Assembly: GCF_016808335.1 (NCBI RefSeq)
Contig: NC_053144.1
Coordinates: forward strand, 58,110,195-58,174,194
Length of the DNA stretch: 64,000 nucleotides
Source: Panicum virgatum
Taxonomy: Eukaryota > Streptophyta > Magnoliopsida > Poales > Poaceae
Direction: 5' to 3'
Shown here: piece after piece, positions 10,614 to 22,251 of the stretch
How the letters are laid out: the number at the start of each line of letters is the position of its first letter
Position numbering within the stretch: the first letter of the stretch is position 1
Made by a program: the position numbers and the translations under genes
The notes under the pieces: generated by a model
Databases searched by the model: none
What the model was told of the DNA's origin: nothing
Seen by the model: the letters and a program-made list of their open reading frames with translations, nothing else

Positions 10614-13533
10614 CTAGCGTGATGGCCCGCGCTAATAGCGCGGCTAGATTCCAGATAAACTTTTATCATTATAATTTTTTATTCTAACTAATATGAAAAC
10701 CATAATATTGTTACTCTAAATTTTTTTTGTTACTCTAAAGTTTTTTAGACAGATTAATGATGGAGAGTAAAAGTCTATATTACCCTTCTTTAATTACCAT
10801 GTACTAATTTAGAAAATAGTTATAATTTTTCTATTTAGCTTGTATGAAGATCTGCATTTCATAATTAACTTGCATGCAAGGAGGGGCATTTTTGACCTAG
10901 CATACCAAAAAACTCACTTGGGAACTTAAAAGTATATATTATGAGGTAAAATTTGAATGCTAGAAGTAGCTATATTTTGGAATGAAGGTAGTAGTAAGTC
11001 AAACGTATTGTATAGGACTGCCACTGTAATTGTAAGCTTCATGATCCAAGTCCGGCTCATGGCGTACTATGATGGTCATTGATTTTGTAATAAATTTAAT
11101 CAAATATTTGCTAATATATTTAATCCAACATTGTCTATTGAGCTTAATCACATATGAGCTCGAAATCATTAAAGTGCAGTTGCTATGACCCTATTGGTCA
11201 TGGCATCGGACTGCTCAAACTCCAAAACAAATGGAATCCGATTCCTTTGGAGCCCTTTTCACTGCTCTTCAGTTGTCAATGCAATTATTTTTCATTTATC
11301 TTTTATTAAACAAAGAACATTGTATTCCTTTGTTTATCCTCCTCCTCCTATGATCTAGTCTATGGATTGATTACCATTAGTAGCATCTTAGTTCATTGTT
11401 TTTCTTTATTTTTGGCTCTGTATATTCTGGTAATGCAGCAGATGCCTAGAACGTGTGGTTCAAGGTGTCTACATCAACTTGACGTAAAAATCTTGAATTT
11501 AACATTTTTTTGCTATAGGAAAAAATGATATTACTTTATTCACCAACCATGTATTATTGGCCCTCTCTTTCTCCTTCAATCTCTCTCTATTCCTCAACTT
11601 CATGAGCCAACACTACTATTCCGCAATCTAATGTCCACCAAAGCTTATGTTGTTCTAAACCACCTCAAATCAGTCTCCAATGTTCCTATGGGTGCTTTTT
11701 GCATGTGACCTTAGTACCAACAAAATGAGAACAAAGAAAATTTATCTCAATGTAACTTCTTTTTACAATCATACGCTGAAGTGTGTGCAGCAAGCACTAC
11801 ATGCACATTATGCATGTCGTTCAAATTTGATCAGTCGATTAAGGTTTGTTACTACCATTTAGCTAGTGAAAGCATATACAAAGTGCCTCTGTAGGTTCTT
11901 ATAGTCTAGATGTTGAATGCCATGTGCTTACAATGAAGCCGGTAACAGTATCAAATTACATAGCAAGTTAGCAACCCGTATATGACCTTGTCAGTATTGT
12001 ACAGGAGATATATAGAACCGAACTCAAGGACAATCACCTCCGTTGATCTCTATCTTATTAGCCTACAACTTATTGAACATAAAGATGTGAACTATATATT
12101 GTTGTGCCAAAGTTTATGCTTTTGCAAGAAAAGCTGCATAGATTCACTATTTTTTTACTGTTGCACTCCTGCCTGTATCTTTGCCTTCTCTTTCATGGAA
12201 GATCATGCCTGGTTGGTACACCAAAACAGATCATATACGCACAACCTCTGATCTACTATTTAATAGTTGGCAATATTGACAGAGAAATATAGAGGTTGTT
12301 TTCGTGCGTGCGTATAGTTGGCCCGTTCATCTTGTTCCACCTAAACGCGATCTTAATTTCACTTGAAACTTTGAACCATGTGCAATATCAAAAATAGAAA
12401 GTCTAAAACCATCATCATCAGGGGGTGATTTGCATGAAACATTGTTGTTGATCAACGCCGTATGCATGTGTTCGTTTGTGTCCGGAACAGCCTTGAACCC
12501 AGCTTGTGCTAGAGCGCCGCTTGCACTGCGTAAGATGATCAGTACTGTAGTGTCGACGTGAAGACCCAATCTGAGCTAGCAAGATTCATGAAGCACACTC
12601 GAGTAGTAATGCTCAGTCTTTGCTTTTGAAGACCCATGTGTTGTGCGGCAGGGAGTCTTTCGATGACTCGACTATGGTATATGGCTGAGATTTTGATCGG
12701 ATTACCACGATTGCTTCTCTCGACCTCCCTGTCATGGTTCGGTGCCAAATCAGATTGTTTGTAGAGAAATATCTTCTATTTTTTTAGCTTATTTTTTAAT
12801 TATGAATTTAAGCGTATTATTTTTCGTATTCGGCATGGACTCTTCAGGTTGATATAGACCGTTAGATCTTCATAAAATCCAACGGTGTAAATCCTTCTCA
12901 TTTTTTAGATTAACGTGAGAATTTCTAGCCTCTATCGGCGAACGTGGTGGCTTCTTTTAACACTACTTTATTAAGTGATTTGCATGAAACATTGTTGTTG
13001 ATCAACGCCGTATGCATGTGTTCGTTTGTGTCCGGAACAACCTTGAACCCAGCTTGTGCTAGAGCGCCGCTTGCACTGCGTAAGATGATCAATACTGTAG
13101 TGTCGACGTGAAGACCCAATCTGAGCTAGCAAGATTCATGAAGCACACTCGAGTAGTAATGCTCAGTCTTTGTTTTTGAAGACCCATGTGTTGTGCGGCA
13201 GGGAGTCTTTCGATGATTCGACTATGGTATATGGTTGAGATTTTGATCGGATTACCACGATTGCTTCTCTCGACCTCCCTGTCATGGTTCGGTGCCAAAT
13301 CAGATTGTTTGTAGAGAAATATCTTCTATTTTTTTAACTTATTTTTTAATTATGAATTTAAGCATATTATTTTTCGTATTCGGCATGGACTCTTCAGGTT
13401 GATGTAGATCGTTGGATCTTCATAAAATCCAACGGTTTAAATCCTTCTCATTTTTTAGATTAACGTGAGAATTTCTAGCCTCTAGCGGTGAACGTGGTGG
13501 CTTCTTTTAACACTCCTTTATTAATATAATAGA
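10614..13533 (-). mobile_element. Non-autonomous Helitron, 2.9 kb, minus strand
   Basis: Read on the minus strand the element starts TCTATTATATTAATAAAGGA (13533 downwards). It ends with a GC-rich hairpin, CCGCGCTATTAGCGCGG, then GCCATCACG and CTAG at 10617-10614. The flanking host bases are A (10613) and T (13534), the AT insertion site Helitrons use, and there is no target duplication. A TC start, a hairpin about 10 bases before CTRR, and A/T flanks are the defining Helitron features. No replication-initiator or helicase domain is visible in any frame, so it is non-autonomous. I recognise no captured gene exon. The 550-bp end next to its 5' terminus is tandemly duplicated. Confidence 0.85.
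12425..13524. repeat. Tandem duplication, 2 x 550 bp, at the Helitron 5' end
   Basis: Unit 1 (12425-12974) and unit 2 (12975-13524) are exactly the same length and differ by roughly fourteen substitutions by eye, with no indels, mostly transitions. Each unit ends with CTTTATTAA, which is the Helitron 5' terminus minus its outermost nine bases. A frame of about 69 codons is open in both copies on the minus strand, but I do not recognise it. Confidence 0.93.
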
Positions 13534-14237
13534 TTAAGAACTTTTAGAGTAGAGTACTCTGTTATCTTTTCACACGTTCGCTTCACAATTGTCCTTTTTT
13601 TCTGACGTGAAGGCCGATGCGTCAACGAGCCTGGCACCAGGCCACCTCACGGCCCCACCCCACGCGCACTGCGGCGCCTGAGGAGCAGGTATTATAAGAG
13701 GCTGGGAACCGACTGTGATCCGACGTGGGAAAGAGAGAGAGCATCAACGGGCTGCTGCCGAGTCGCCGGCTGAGAGCACTCTCACTGCGACGCATTAAAA
13801 ACGAGCGCAGCAACCAGCTGAGCGTGGGCTCCCAGCCGGTAGCGGGCTGGGACCATAAAACTTGATCTGATGTGCGGCGCGGGGGGAGGGGACCTATGAA
13901 GCTAGGACAGATACGGGATACCTGGGCTGGGCTTACGTCTGGGAAGGCAGCACGCGCGTCATGGCAGCGTCGGCCTTACTCAGGCCCACACGCCCCGGAA
14001 ACAACACGTTGATATGGGCCACTTTTGACTTTGCAATCCCTAGTCTGTCTACATGAACATCCACGCTTGTTGCTGAAAGCGTCCAAAATCGGAACGGCAA
14101 TGAATCTATGTTTTTTTCCTAATAAATCCGTGACATTATTGCGGACAAAGTTGATATAAGTATTGGACATATAGTTGCCTGGACGTTAATTTGAAAAATT
14201 TACTGATCGAATTATGAACGGAGGACTGGTCTGACTC
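13534..14237. other. Intergenic, no gene recognised
   Basis: Mixed sequence with a short GC-rich part (13610-13960). No coding frame with a recognisable domain. Confidence 0.35.
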
Positions 14238-14405
14238 GCATACAGAATGGACTAACACAAGATGGACCAAACTAAAATTTTAGGTGGAAACCTATAAATC
14301 TATATCTATTACTAAAGTGAGTAATGTTTCCACCTAAATTTTTGATTTGATCCGTCTCATGTCATTGATAGGTGGGTCTTAGTCCATCTCGTATGCAAGT
14401 TGGCC
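14238..14405. repeat. Inverted repeat around a Helitron 5' end
   Basis: The left arm (about 14238-14291) and right arm (about 14325-14402) are imperfect reverse complements; the best-matching inner part is TTTTAGGTGGAAAC against GTTTCCACCTAAA. The loop of about 33 bases contains the TCTATATCTATTACTAAAG start of the small Helitron. The arrangement looks like a partial second copy of the same Helitron family inserted head to head. Confidence 0.7.
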
Positions 14406-14521
14406 CAACCCCCTCCGTCCACTACTTAATTGCATAGATCCCTACAAATTAACCATGGTCTAAACGCATCCGATATTTATACCAACTTTATTCGTAGCAA
14501 CACACAGACATAATTACCTAG
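14299..14521 (+). mobile_element. Small non-autonomous Helitron
   Basis: It starts TCTATATCTATTACTAAAGT after host A (14298) and ends ATAATTACCTAG before host T (14522). The 3' hairpin is decayed (TTCGTAGCAACACACAGA). The 223-bp length and A/T flanks fit a deletion-derived Helitron. Confidence 0.72.
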
Positions 14522-14540
14522 TAGATATAGATATAAATTA

Positions 14541-14737
14541 TACCCCGTTTGGTGCAGCCGTGGCTTGTTCCGACTCCTCCCACCGCAATGCGCATGAGCC
14601 GGAAGCCACAATTTCCAGTTTCACCGGCTTCTCCTCTTTCTGGTAGTTCTTTTTTAGCTTGAGGGAGAAAATGAGCTTCTCGCTAAAGTGCCGCTACAGT
14701 GCATTGTTAGAAAGGTGAAGCTACACCAAACGAGCTC
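14541..14737. mobile_element. Tourist-like MITE
   Basis: The left end is TACCCCGTTTGGTGCAGC and the right end, inverted, is GAGCTCGTTTGGTGTAGC. TTA flanks both sides (14538-14540 and 14738-14740), the usual PIF/Tourist three-base duplication. The 197-bp element is non-coding. Confidence 0.75.
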
Positions 14738-14740
14738 TTA

Positions 14741-16384
14741 ACATGTTGTACTTGTAACATAGTACTGCTTAAGTGAAAACACCAATACACCATTAGTACC
14801 ATATTAGAAGTGAAGTCCCGCAAGAAACTTTGGTCAAAATTAATCGGAACGCAGTAACTGTATGGCATAAACGCGCGTCAAAGGATCCAGTCCAGACGCG
14901 AAAGAAGTTCAGAAGAGAAATAATTTGTCTAAGGCCAACGAATTCTACAGATCACCAGAAACATTGACTAGAAATCTAGAACGCTTCATAAGAAAATGAC
15001 TTGACTGCTCTCTTCTTTGGTCCCAAAACACGTGGCCACGCGCAAACCGACTGGAGGCTAAACACACACAAAAAAAAAAGACAACTCGACTAGCATATTT
15101 TGGCATGTTAATCCGACTTTGAGAGAGGGTGATACTATATAGTAACTTAATTGCTCGATCAGTAGCACTCATGTATTCTACGCGGTTTCCTCCGTTGTTG
15201 CCCCTAGAAGAGATGGTAAACCTAAAAACGCGTTCCATGCTGTAGCAAGAAAAAAGAGGAAAAGAGAAGAAAATGTTGAATGAAAAGAAACACGGGCGTT
15301 ATCTTGAGTCTCGTCAGGCGACCATCCGCGACACTGATCGTCAGGCCCGCAGGCCCCTGGTCATGTTCAGTGCACTCCGTACATGTCCATCGATTTCTAG
15401 TCTTCCAAGAATCTAAGCAAAATTGGCAGCGGTATCCTTTGAAGCTTGAACAGCGGGATTCTCCTGAAAACTAAATATCTTGATACTACCGAATATTTTA
15501 AAAATAGCCTAGGTATGGATGCGCAATGGGATTTGATTTCTTGCATGGATGCAAGTTGATGCAGAGGATAATAAAACATCTGGGAGCTTTCTTGGAGCGC
15601 TGGCAATTGCAATCCAAAAGTAACTCAACATAGGTAATTAGATGTTTGAATGTAACACATGAAAAACATAGGCATTCAAAGAGGAAAAGAGATTCAAACA
15701 TAAGATACTAGATTTCCTCAAGAACTTCTAAGGATTCAAGCATCCCATAGAAATTTATAGGATCCAAGCATCCCAATGGAACTTTCAGAAATTTCACTGG
15801 CCCGTTTGTCCCTAAAAACCAATAGGAAATCATCGTTAAATGGGGGACCCAATTCATGAAAATTGCTTTTCCATTGCAATTAGATATCTGTACTTTTAAA
15901 GACTTGTATTATAAAAACTAAAAAGGAGAGTACCAAACATTGAGATCTAAGAAAATGGTAGAGCTTGCAACATGACGTAAAACTTAAAATTCTTTCTTTT
16001 GGGTCCAACTGACAAAAATTTAAAAGACAATATAAGAGAAACATGAAAAAAAGTTTAATTAACGAATAGAATAGGATTCCAATAGAATATAACAGTGTAG
16101 GTAGGCTAATTGCCTTTTACAATATGAATCGAGGAATCACCCAACATTATTATGGTACTGTCAAAGAATGAATCAAATAGATCTAAGTACATAAAGAATG
16201 GTTCTAAAAAAGAATGTTCTAGGTCAAAGAATGAATGTTAAAATCCCCACAAAGTAGCGCAAGCTCATGAAAACTATTGCCTGCGAAGTAACATGTGTCA
16301 TGTCTACCTACCCTGCCCCCATTCCAAACAGTCTGTTAGCACTACTGGCTAGAGAGTCTAAATCCAGTTTCTCTCAAAAATTAG
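14741..16384. other. Intergenic, nothing recognised
   Basis: AT-rich sequence downstream of the minus-strand phosphatase gene. It holds the probable 3' UTR of that gene next to 16385, and otherwise no recognised gene or element. Confidence 0.4.
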
Positions 16385-17953
16385 TCAAGGACTTGTAAAT
16401 TTCTGCAACTGTATGATCACAACACTGATATCGTCAGTAGAGCCCCTGGAAATAGATGTTTCAGTGAGCATCCTGCAGGCAGCCATGCGAGAGGCCTTGT
16501 CATTAATGGTGCAGAGAGGCCTTGCAAGGTTTACGGCCTCCTGATTATCAATCTTATCCCAGAGGCCATCAGAAGCAAGTATCAAGAACTCGCACTGCTG
16601 GTCAACCAGGAGGGTCCTGGTGTCAGGGTCAGCCACGATCCACTGCTTCAGGTGTGCATCTCCAATGCCTCTCGAAACTGCCAAGGAGCCCTGTACTCGC
16701 CATGTTCCGCGATAATTTACCACGAATCCACCCTGAAATGGAGAGGAGCAGCATTTAAGACATATTGAAGGGTATATCGTCATGTTGTATTCCCTAGCTC
16801 AGATGTTAACGAATTCCTCCATTTTCAAATAGCTATCTAGTTCAAAATGCTCATTCATCAATACTAGTAGTTTGAGTGCTTTTGATGCATTATTCAAATT
16901 TTGCCGAAAAGGATAAGGCTAAGACGACCACTACTTACCAAATTCTCAATTCTCTCCTTCTCATCCTCCCGCGAGGCCCTGTGGTCAGAAGTGAGCGCCT
17001 CCGCCTTCCCTGCTCGGCTGAGCACCGCGCGGCAGTCTCCAGCATTGGACACGACGAGGCCACCCTTTTGGAGGACAGCCGTGACGCAGCACGCTCCCCC
17101 GCTCTCGTCCCTCTTAAGGAACTCCTCGTCCGTCTTAAGGTAGCCCCTCTTCACCGCTCCTTCGATTTCTCCGCCGTTTACCTTCTTCAACTCTTCAGCC
17201 ATGAACTTGGGCATGTTCTCAGCAGCGAACTCCGCCGCGTTCTTCCCGCCGTGACCATCGAATACACCAAACAACGCCTGAGCAGTATAGACAAGTCGAT
17301 TAAGTCTCGGTGCTTTGGAAAATTTCAGAGGAAATTGAAAGTTTCAGCCCAAATGGTCGCGTTTTAAGGAGAACTCGTAGTTCAATTTTATTTTCAAAAT
17401 CACGGGAAAACACACGGATCGAACAGGGAGACTTTCAAGTTTCAATCGAGCTTACCACTTGGGGATCTCCGCCGAGCGCGACCTTGGCCACATGCCGGTC
17501 CTCCATCTCCACCCTTCTCCTCCCCTTGCCCCTACGGCAGTACGCCGCGAAGTCCTCCCCCTCCTCCTCCACCTCGTTCCTCGGATCCGCCTCCACAGCG
17601 GCCACCGCGGCCGCAGCAGCAGCAGCAGCCGCAGCCGCAGCCGCGCCGGCCGCCGGCACCACGAGCGGCGCCGGACGCCGCCTCTTCAGCACGGGCCCGG
17701 CCGGTGCCGAGGCCACCGCGGCGGCGGAGGCCGGCTGGGGCGACGACGACGGGGAGGGCTCCTCCCGGAGCAGCGCGCGGAGCGCGAAGGGTCGGAGCGG
17801 CGAGCCTGTGGCGGCGGCGGCGGACGCGGGCGCCGGGGAGGAGGCGGAGACGGCTCCGGCGGGCTCCGGCGAGGCCGACGCGGCCTTGCAGGAGAGCGGG
17901 CGGCGCGACGGCGAGAAGACCGGCGAGCTCGGGATGGCCACCGTGCAGGACAT
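16385..17953 (-). CDS. Protein phosphatase 2C, clade B (AP2C-like)
   Basis: This is a metal-dependent Ser/Thr phosphatase of the type that dephosphorylates stress MAP kinases. The exons are 17456-17953, 16939-17277 and 16385-16732, all at codon boundaries, with GTAAGC and GTAAGT donors and CAG acceptors. The product is 394 residues; Arabidopsis AP2C1 is very close in length. It opens MSCTVAIPSSPVF, as AP2C proteins do. A MAPK-docking (KIM) motif, LKRRRPAPLVV, sits at residues 89-99, followed by an alanine tract (101-119). Catalytic motifs present are EMEDR (149-153), DGHGG (173-177), GDCRAV (246-251), SLAVSRGIGD in exon 3, ASDGLWD with D334, and STDDIS with D379/D380, so the metal site looks complete. 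Exon 1 is very GC-rich, as in many grass genes. Which AP2C paralogue it matches cannot be settled by eye. Confidence 0.95.
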
Positions 17954-18097
17954 CGCGAGGAGGCGGCGGCGGGGCTTGGGTTTCCGGGCTCTCGCTGTGT
18001 TCCGCGCTGCTGCCCACGGCCTCCTGGCGAGTCCAACGCCTTTTCCCTGGTCTCGGTTTGTTTGGATTGGTCTGCGGAAATGGCCGTTTGAAAGGGG

Positions 18098-18105
18098 TTT
18101 TATAT
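18098..18105 (-). promoter_or_regulatory. TATA box of the PP2C gene
   Basis: TATATAAA on the minus strand lies about 145 bp upstream of the ATG at 17953, between GC-rich flanks. This is a good consensus at a suitable distance. Confidence 0.7.
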
Positions 18106-18110
18106 ACCGT

Positions 18111-19911
18111 GGGGGCACAGCACGCGTTGCCGGTGGACGCGCCTAACCTAACGGGACGGGAGGTGGACTAGGGATAAGAATGGCTCTCAGATGCTCTTTT
18201 AAAATGTTTTATTATGTTTCCACTAGAAAACCGCTTTTCAATTCAATATTAGTTCTTGTTCGATTTTAGGAATCAACTTTTTCAAAAATGGGCAGAAGCT
18301 TCGATCTGTGCTGCTTTTTCAATGGAATATTTGAGCAAATTCTCAGCACAACAAATATGCCCTACGACACAAAGAAGCAAGGATTTCAAACCATTAAAGA
18401 AACTCTCTTCTCATTTACACGAACTGGAAAGCGCTTACTGTTCAAATTACCTATCTTCTTCTCTCTCTTTTTTTTCACGGAAAGATAGGAGTTCTAATGT
18501 TTCACTTTGGTTCTCATTTAAGTTACATTGTTTGACCATCATCACATTTCCGTGAGCACCGCAAAGAACGGAAGTATGAATGTGTGCTTCGGTTGCAGTA
18601 GCGTTCAAACCTAAGTTACGCTGCTGCGAGACGCCGGACGCATCATAGAAGAAATTACAGTTACAGTATGCTTAGATAGCGAAAGCAAGTGATCTGGTAC
18701 AGCGAAAGGAAAACAATAGCGCCTGCCCCGGAGTGTTATACCCGGTCTCCACCGCCCAGTTTTTCACACAAGCAAGTCAAAACTTTTGACTCAAAAGGGA
18801 AACGGGAAAGGAAGCCACGAAGGAAGAAGCTGGAGCGCGCGGCTGTGGCCTGGCTGTCGCGGAGGAGCAGGTTTAACTGGGCTGGGAGAGTGAAACGGCG
18901 CGCGAGTCAAACGAGCATACGTTAATCCCGTGTGGAGACGACCACACAGATCGCAGTCTTGCGGTCACGGGGACGCACGGGAAGGAAACAAGCCGGCCGG
19001 CCGGCCGCCGATCTGATCTGGCTCTGGCCTCTTGCTTGGCTGCCTTGTGAACGCCGCCGCTCTCGAGTCTCGGCCGGCTCTTCCTCCTGGTAGTACTTTA
19101 CGCGGTCATTAATCAATTGGGGGTTTCCTTCCTTCGAGCCCCCCATCCGCCGCACGACCGCGCGACCCCTTCCTCGACACGGGCGCCGCCCAACCGCTGC
19201 CCGCCACTCAGGGGGGAGGGGGCGGACCGCCCGGAATCCTTTGGGCGCTGGCCGACCCCGTGTGCGGCGCGGCGGTGGTGTGACCGTGTGAGGTGTCCGG
19301 ACGGGAGTTGGAGGATAGTACTACTGTAGCAGGAACGTGCCCGGAAGCTGCGGGCGGAGCTGTAACGCTGTGGTCTGGACGACTTGGGGATCGGGACGGT
19401 TGCGAGGAGGCGCTGACCGACGGGGATTGGGCCGGACCCGGACGAACGTTGGGAGCGAAGCGACCAACCAATGATCGCGTCGCGTCGCGTCCCGTACGCA
19501 TCCGCGTACGCGCACGCTCGCGGGGTCACGCCATGGCGCGCTCGGCTAAGCAACCTCGCCGTGGCTGTTTTGGAGACTGCTCATGCCACGCGCAGCGCTG
19601 GGTCGACGTCTAGTAGCGGTTTGCCATCTCGTTCCGGCGTTTCAGCTGGACGATGGGTGTACTCCTATATTTTCGCAAAATTGCCTTTTGCACTGGGGTA
19701 GGTGTCGCGCGGTTTACGGATCTGGGCCGTTGGCGACCTGGGGTTACGGTCCCACCTGTCAGCGTAAGGTGCAACCTCTTGGCGGCAGAGGCCACTAGCC
19801 GTTGCACTTGACTTGGTCGCCACGGTGGGGGTGGGGCGGCTGGACCGACGCGGGGGCATCGCCGTCCCGGTGGGAAACGGTGCACGTTCCTGGCCTGGCC
19901 GCCTGACGTAT
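18111..19911. other. Intergenic, probable PP2C upstream region
   Basis: AT-rich from 18180 to 18560, then GC-rich to about 19900. The GC-rich part has overlapping open frames on both strands without recognisable domains. No gene is called. Confidence 0.35.
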
Positions 19912-21141
19912 CAAGGCCGCGTGTTTGTATTCGCTTATAATCCGATTGTGGATGGAAATAATCCACAATCCCACCCAAACGATCTGCTTACTTTTCACTT
20001 ACCTGCGTCGCCGCTTCTCCTGGAATCGTGAATACAAGTAAAATGGGATTCTCCCCACCGCATCGCTGGAGTCGCGCACGCGAGAAGCGAGGGGATTTTC
20101 CTCTCCCTACCCCGTCCCTGAGCCCGAGCCCGAGCCCCCACCCCCGTCCAGCGCTCCTCCCCGAGCCCCCGGCCTCCCGTCCAGTGTTCCTCCCCGAGAT
20201 CCGCCACCGCCAACCCAGACCCCTTCTGCGCTGTCCGCCAGACCGTCGGGGAGACGCGGCCCCTCGCGCGCGTGGCCCGGAGCGAGCTCGGAGCGCCTCG
20301 AGATCCCGCGCGCCTCGCACCGCTGCGCGTCGGCCTCGCCCTGGAATCGCTCCGCCGCCACCCGTACGCCAGGTACGCACGCCGCCCTTCTTTTTCTTTT
20401 CTCCGAAGCAGCGCTGCCGCCACCTGATTCGTGCCCTGTCCTCGCAAGACCAAGCAGCGCCGGCCCTTCCGTCCCTCGAGAGCAAGCAGCGCCGGTGCCC
20501 CTGCCTTATCCCCCAACAGGAGCAACACCCGCGGCCCTGTCCTCCCCTGACGTCGCCTCCCTCCAGATCCGCGGTGTCCTGCCCTCCCCTGCCTCCAAAG
20601 GTACGCCGCCGCACTTTTTTCCCTCCTGGAGCAGCACCGCCGGCCCATGACTGACGGCGCCGCACTTTTTTCCCTCCTGGAGCAGCACCGCCTCCAGTAG
20701 CGCCAGCGACACTGACTGACGCCGGATCTACGCTGCCCACCCCTGCAGTGCGCCGCCGCCACCCCTGCCGTGCGCCACCGCCGCCTCCAAGGTACGCTGC
20801 CGCCCTTGTTGTTGGAATGTGGATTGGACCTGAGCATAGTTTATTTTTGAGCTATTTATGCTGGCATTATGACCTCTGGAGTAGTATGAGATGCAAAGAT
20901 TTGTATGGGATTCCAGTTATTTTCTGCAATATGGGTAGATCTTCAGGAACATGAATTGTTAGTTGGAATTTTGATTAGGCAGCCATGCAGTTATTTAGCA
21001 ATATTTTTTGGAAACTAAACAAGGCCTTAGTTTACTTTCTAACCAGCATGTGGATTGGACAGTAGTTGGTTGTACAATTTTTTTGGAATAATAGACCTTG
21101 TATGTTTAGATGGAAAAATCGGAAAAGGTTGTATCAAAATA

Positions 21142-22021
21142 GGATTCCTTTGCTGCCAAAGTTTTCAATGATATCTGCTGCGAAGAAGTTCTTGCCCACA
21201 ATCGCCCTCAACAATGTTTGAACAATGTGGGATATGCAAATCTGGTTCGGAAATTTTATGAACGAACCAAAAGGCCATATACTGAAGGGCAAATGAAGAA
21301 CCGATGGGATGTACTGAAAAAAAGTATACACAATGGAAGACCTTAAACTTGAGAGCCACCGGATTGGGAAGGGATCCCAATACTGGTTGTATTGTTGCTG
21401 ATGATGATTGGTGGAAGGAACAAGAAAATGTGAGCAAATTGTCTAATGAATGCATTAATATATTTTGTTGGCAAAGTTTCTATTCTTCAACAAATTGTCT
21501 AATGAATGCATTAATATATTTTGTAGGCCATGCCAGGATGTACTTCTAATTTCAGATTTTTACCATTTGAGCATGAGGACCAAATGAGAATAATGTTTGA
21601 AGCTGTTATAGCTACAAATGAGACCTCTTATGTTCCAACTGGGCATGGCAATGATGATGAAATTGGGGAGGGTGATGTTGCCGGTAATGATGTTGCTGGT
21701 AATGATGATGGAGAGATAGGTGGGATTGGAACTAGTACAGAGAGGAGAGCAGGAAAAAGGGCTGCACATCACTCACCTAAGGGAAAGAAGAAGAAGACTT
21801 TCAGAGACCAATGCATGAAGCGTTTGGTTGAAGCATATGAGATTAAAGCTCAGAGTAGTAAACAGTCTGCTACTTCACAAGTTGTTGATCTTGTTAGAGA
21901 TGAGATTGGAAGTATGTTGGAGCAAGTCTTAATGATGGGGTTGAGGAAGGGAGTGATGGACACTTCTATGCTACACAACTTCTTACCAAGAAGGAGAACC
22001 GTGATGTCTTCATTACACTGA
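21142..22021 (+). pseudogene. PIF/Harbinger ORF1, Myb/SANT-like DNA-binding protein
   Basis: The frame from about 21142 encodes a Myb/SANT-like domain ending [10 protein letters not shown], then WWKEQEN, then (after an intron at about 21430-21526 with GTGAGC donor and TAG acceptor) PGCTSNFRFLPFEHEDQ, an acidic Asp/Gly-rich linker and a basic KGKKKK patch. In PIF elements this protein helps the transposase enter the nucleus and bind the ends. A run of seven A's at 21317-21323 shifts the frame by one relative to what follows, so the gene is broken here. The intron contains a 33-bp direct repeat (21437-21469 and 21492-21524). The true N-terminus upstream was not found. Confidence 0.78.
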
Positions 22022-22251
22022 AGACACCAAATGGAAGGCTGAGTTGGCTAAGGAGGGCATGGGAGAACAGGAAGAAGCATTAGTGTGTTTTTTTATTGTC
22101 CTTAAGTTGGTTTTGTGAGACATTTTCCTTGCATCCTTAAGTTTGATGTGTGTGATACTGGAGTATTTGTTTCATAAGACATTTATCAGTTATGTTGTAC
22201 CAATAAAAATTTGGCTTGCTAATTGTTACTTTTTACAGGCTTTCATTATCT

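Noticed and set aside
12539..13298. A 69-codon frame present in both 550-bp Helitron units as a captured gene
   Set aside because: The frame starts with TTG and matches no family I recognise; its presence in both units follows from the duplication.
17310..18146. A 278-codon plus-strand frame
   Set aside because: It is antisense to PP2C exon 1 and reflects GC-rich codon composition.
19988..20837. Two minus-strand frames of 250 and 280 codons
   Set aside because: They lie in the GC-rich leader of the PIF element, antisense to its genes, and are low-complexity Arg/Gly/Ala sequences.
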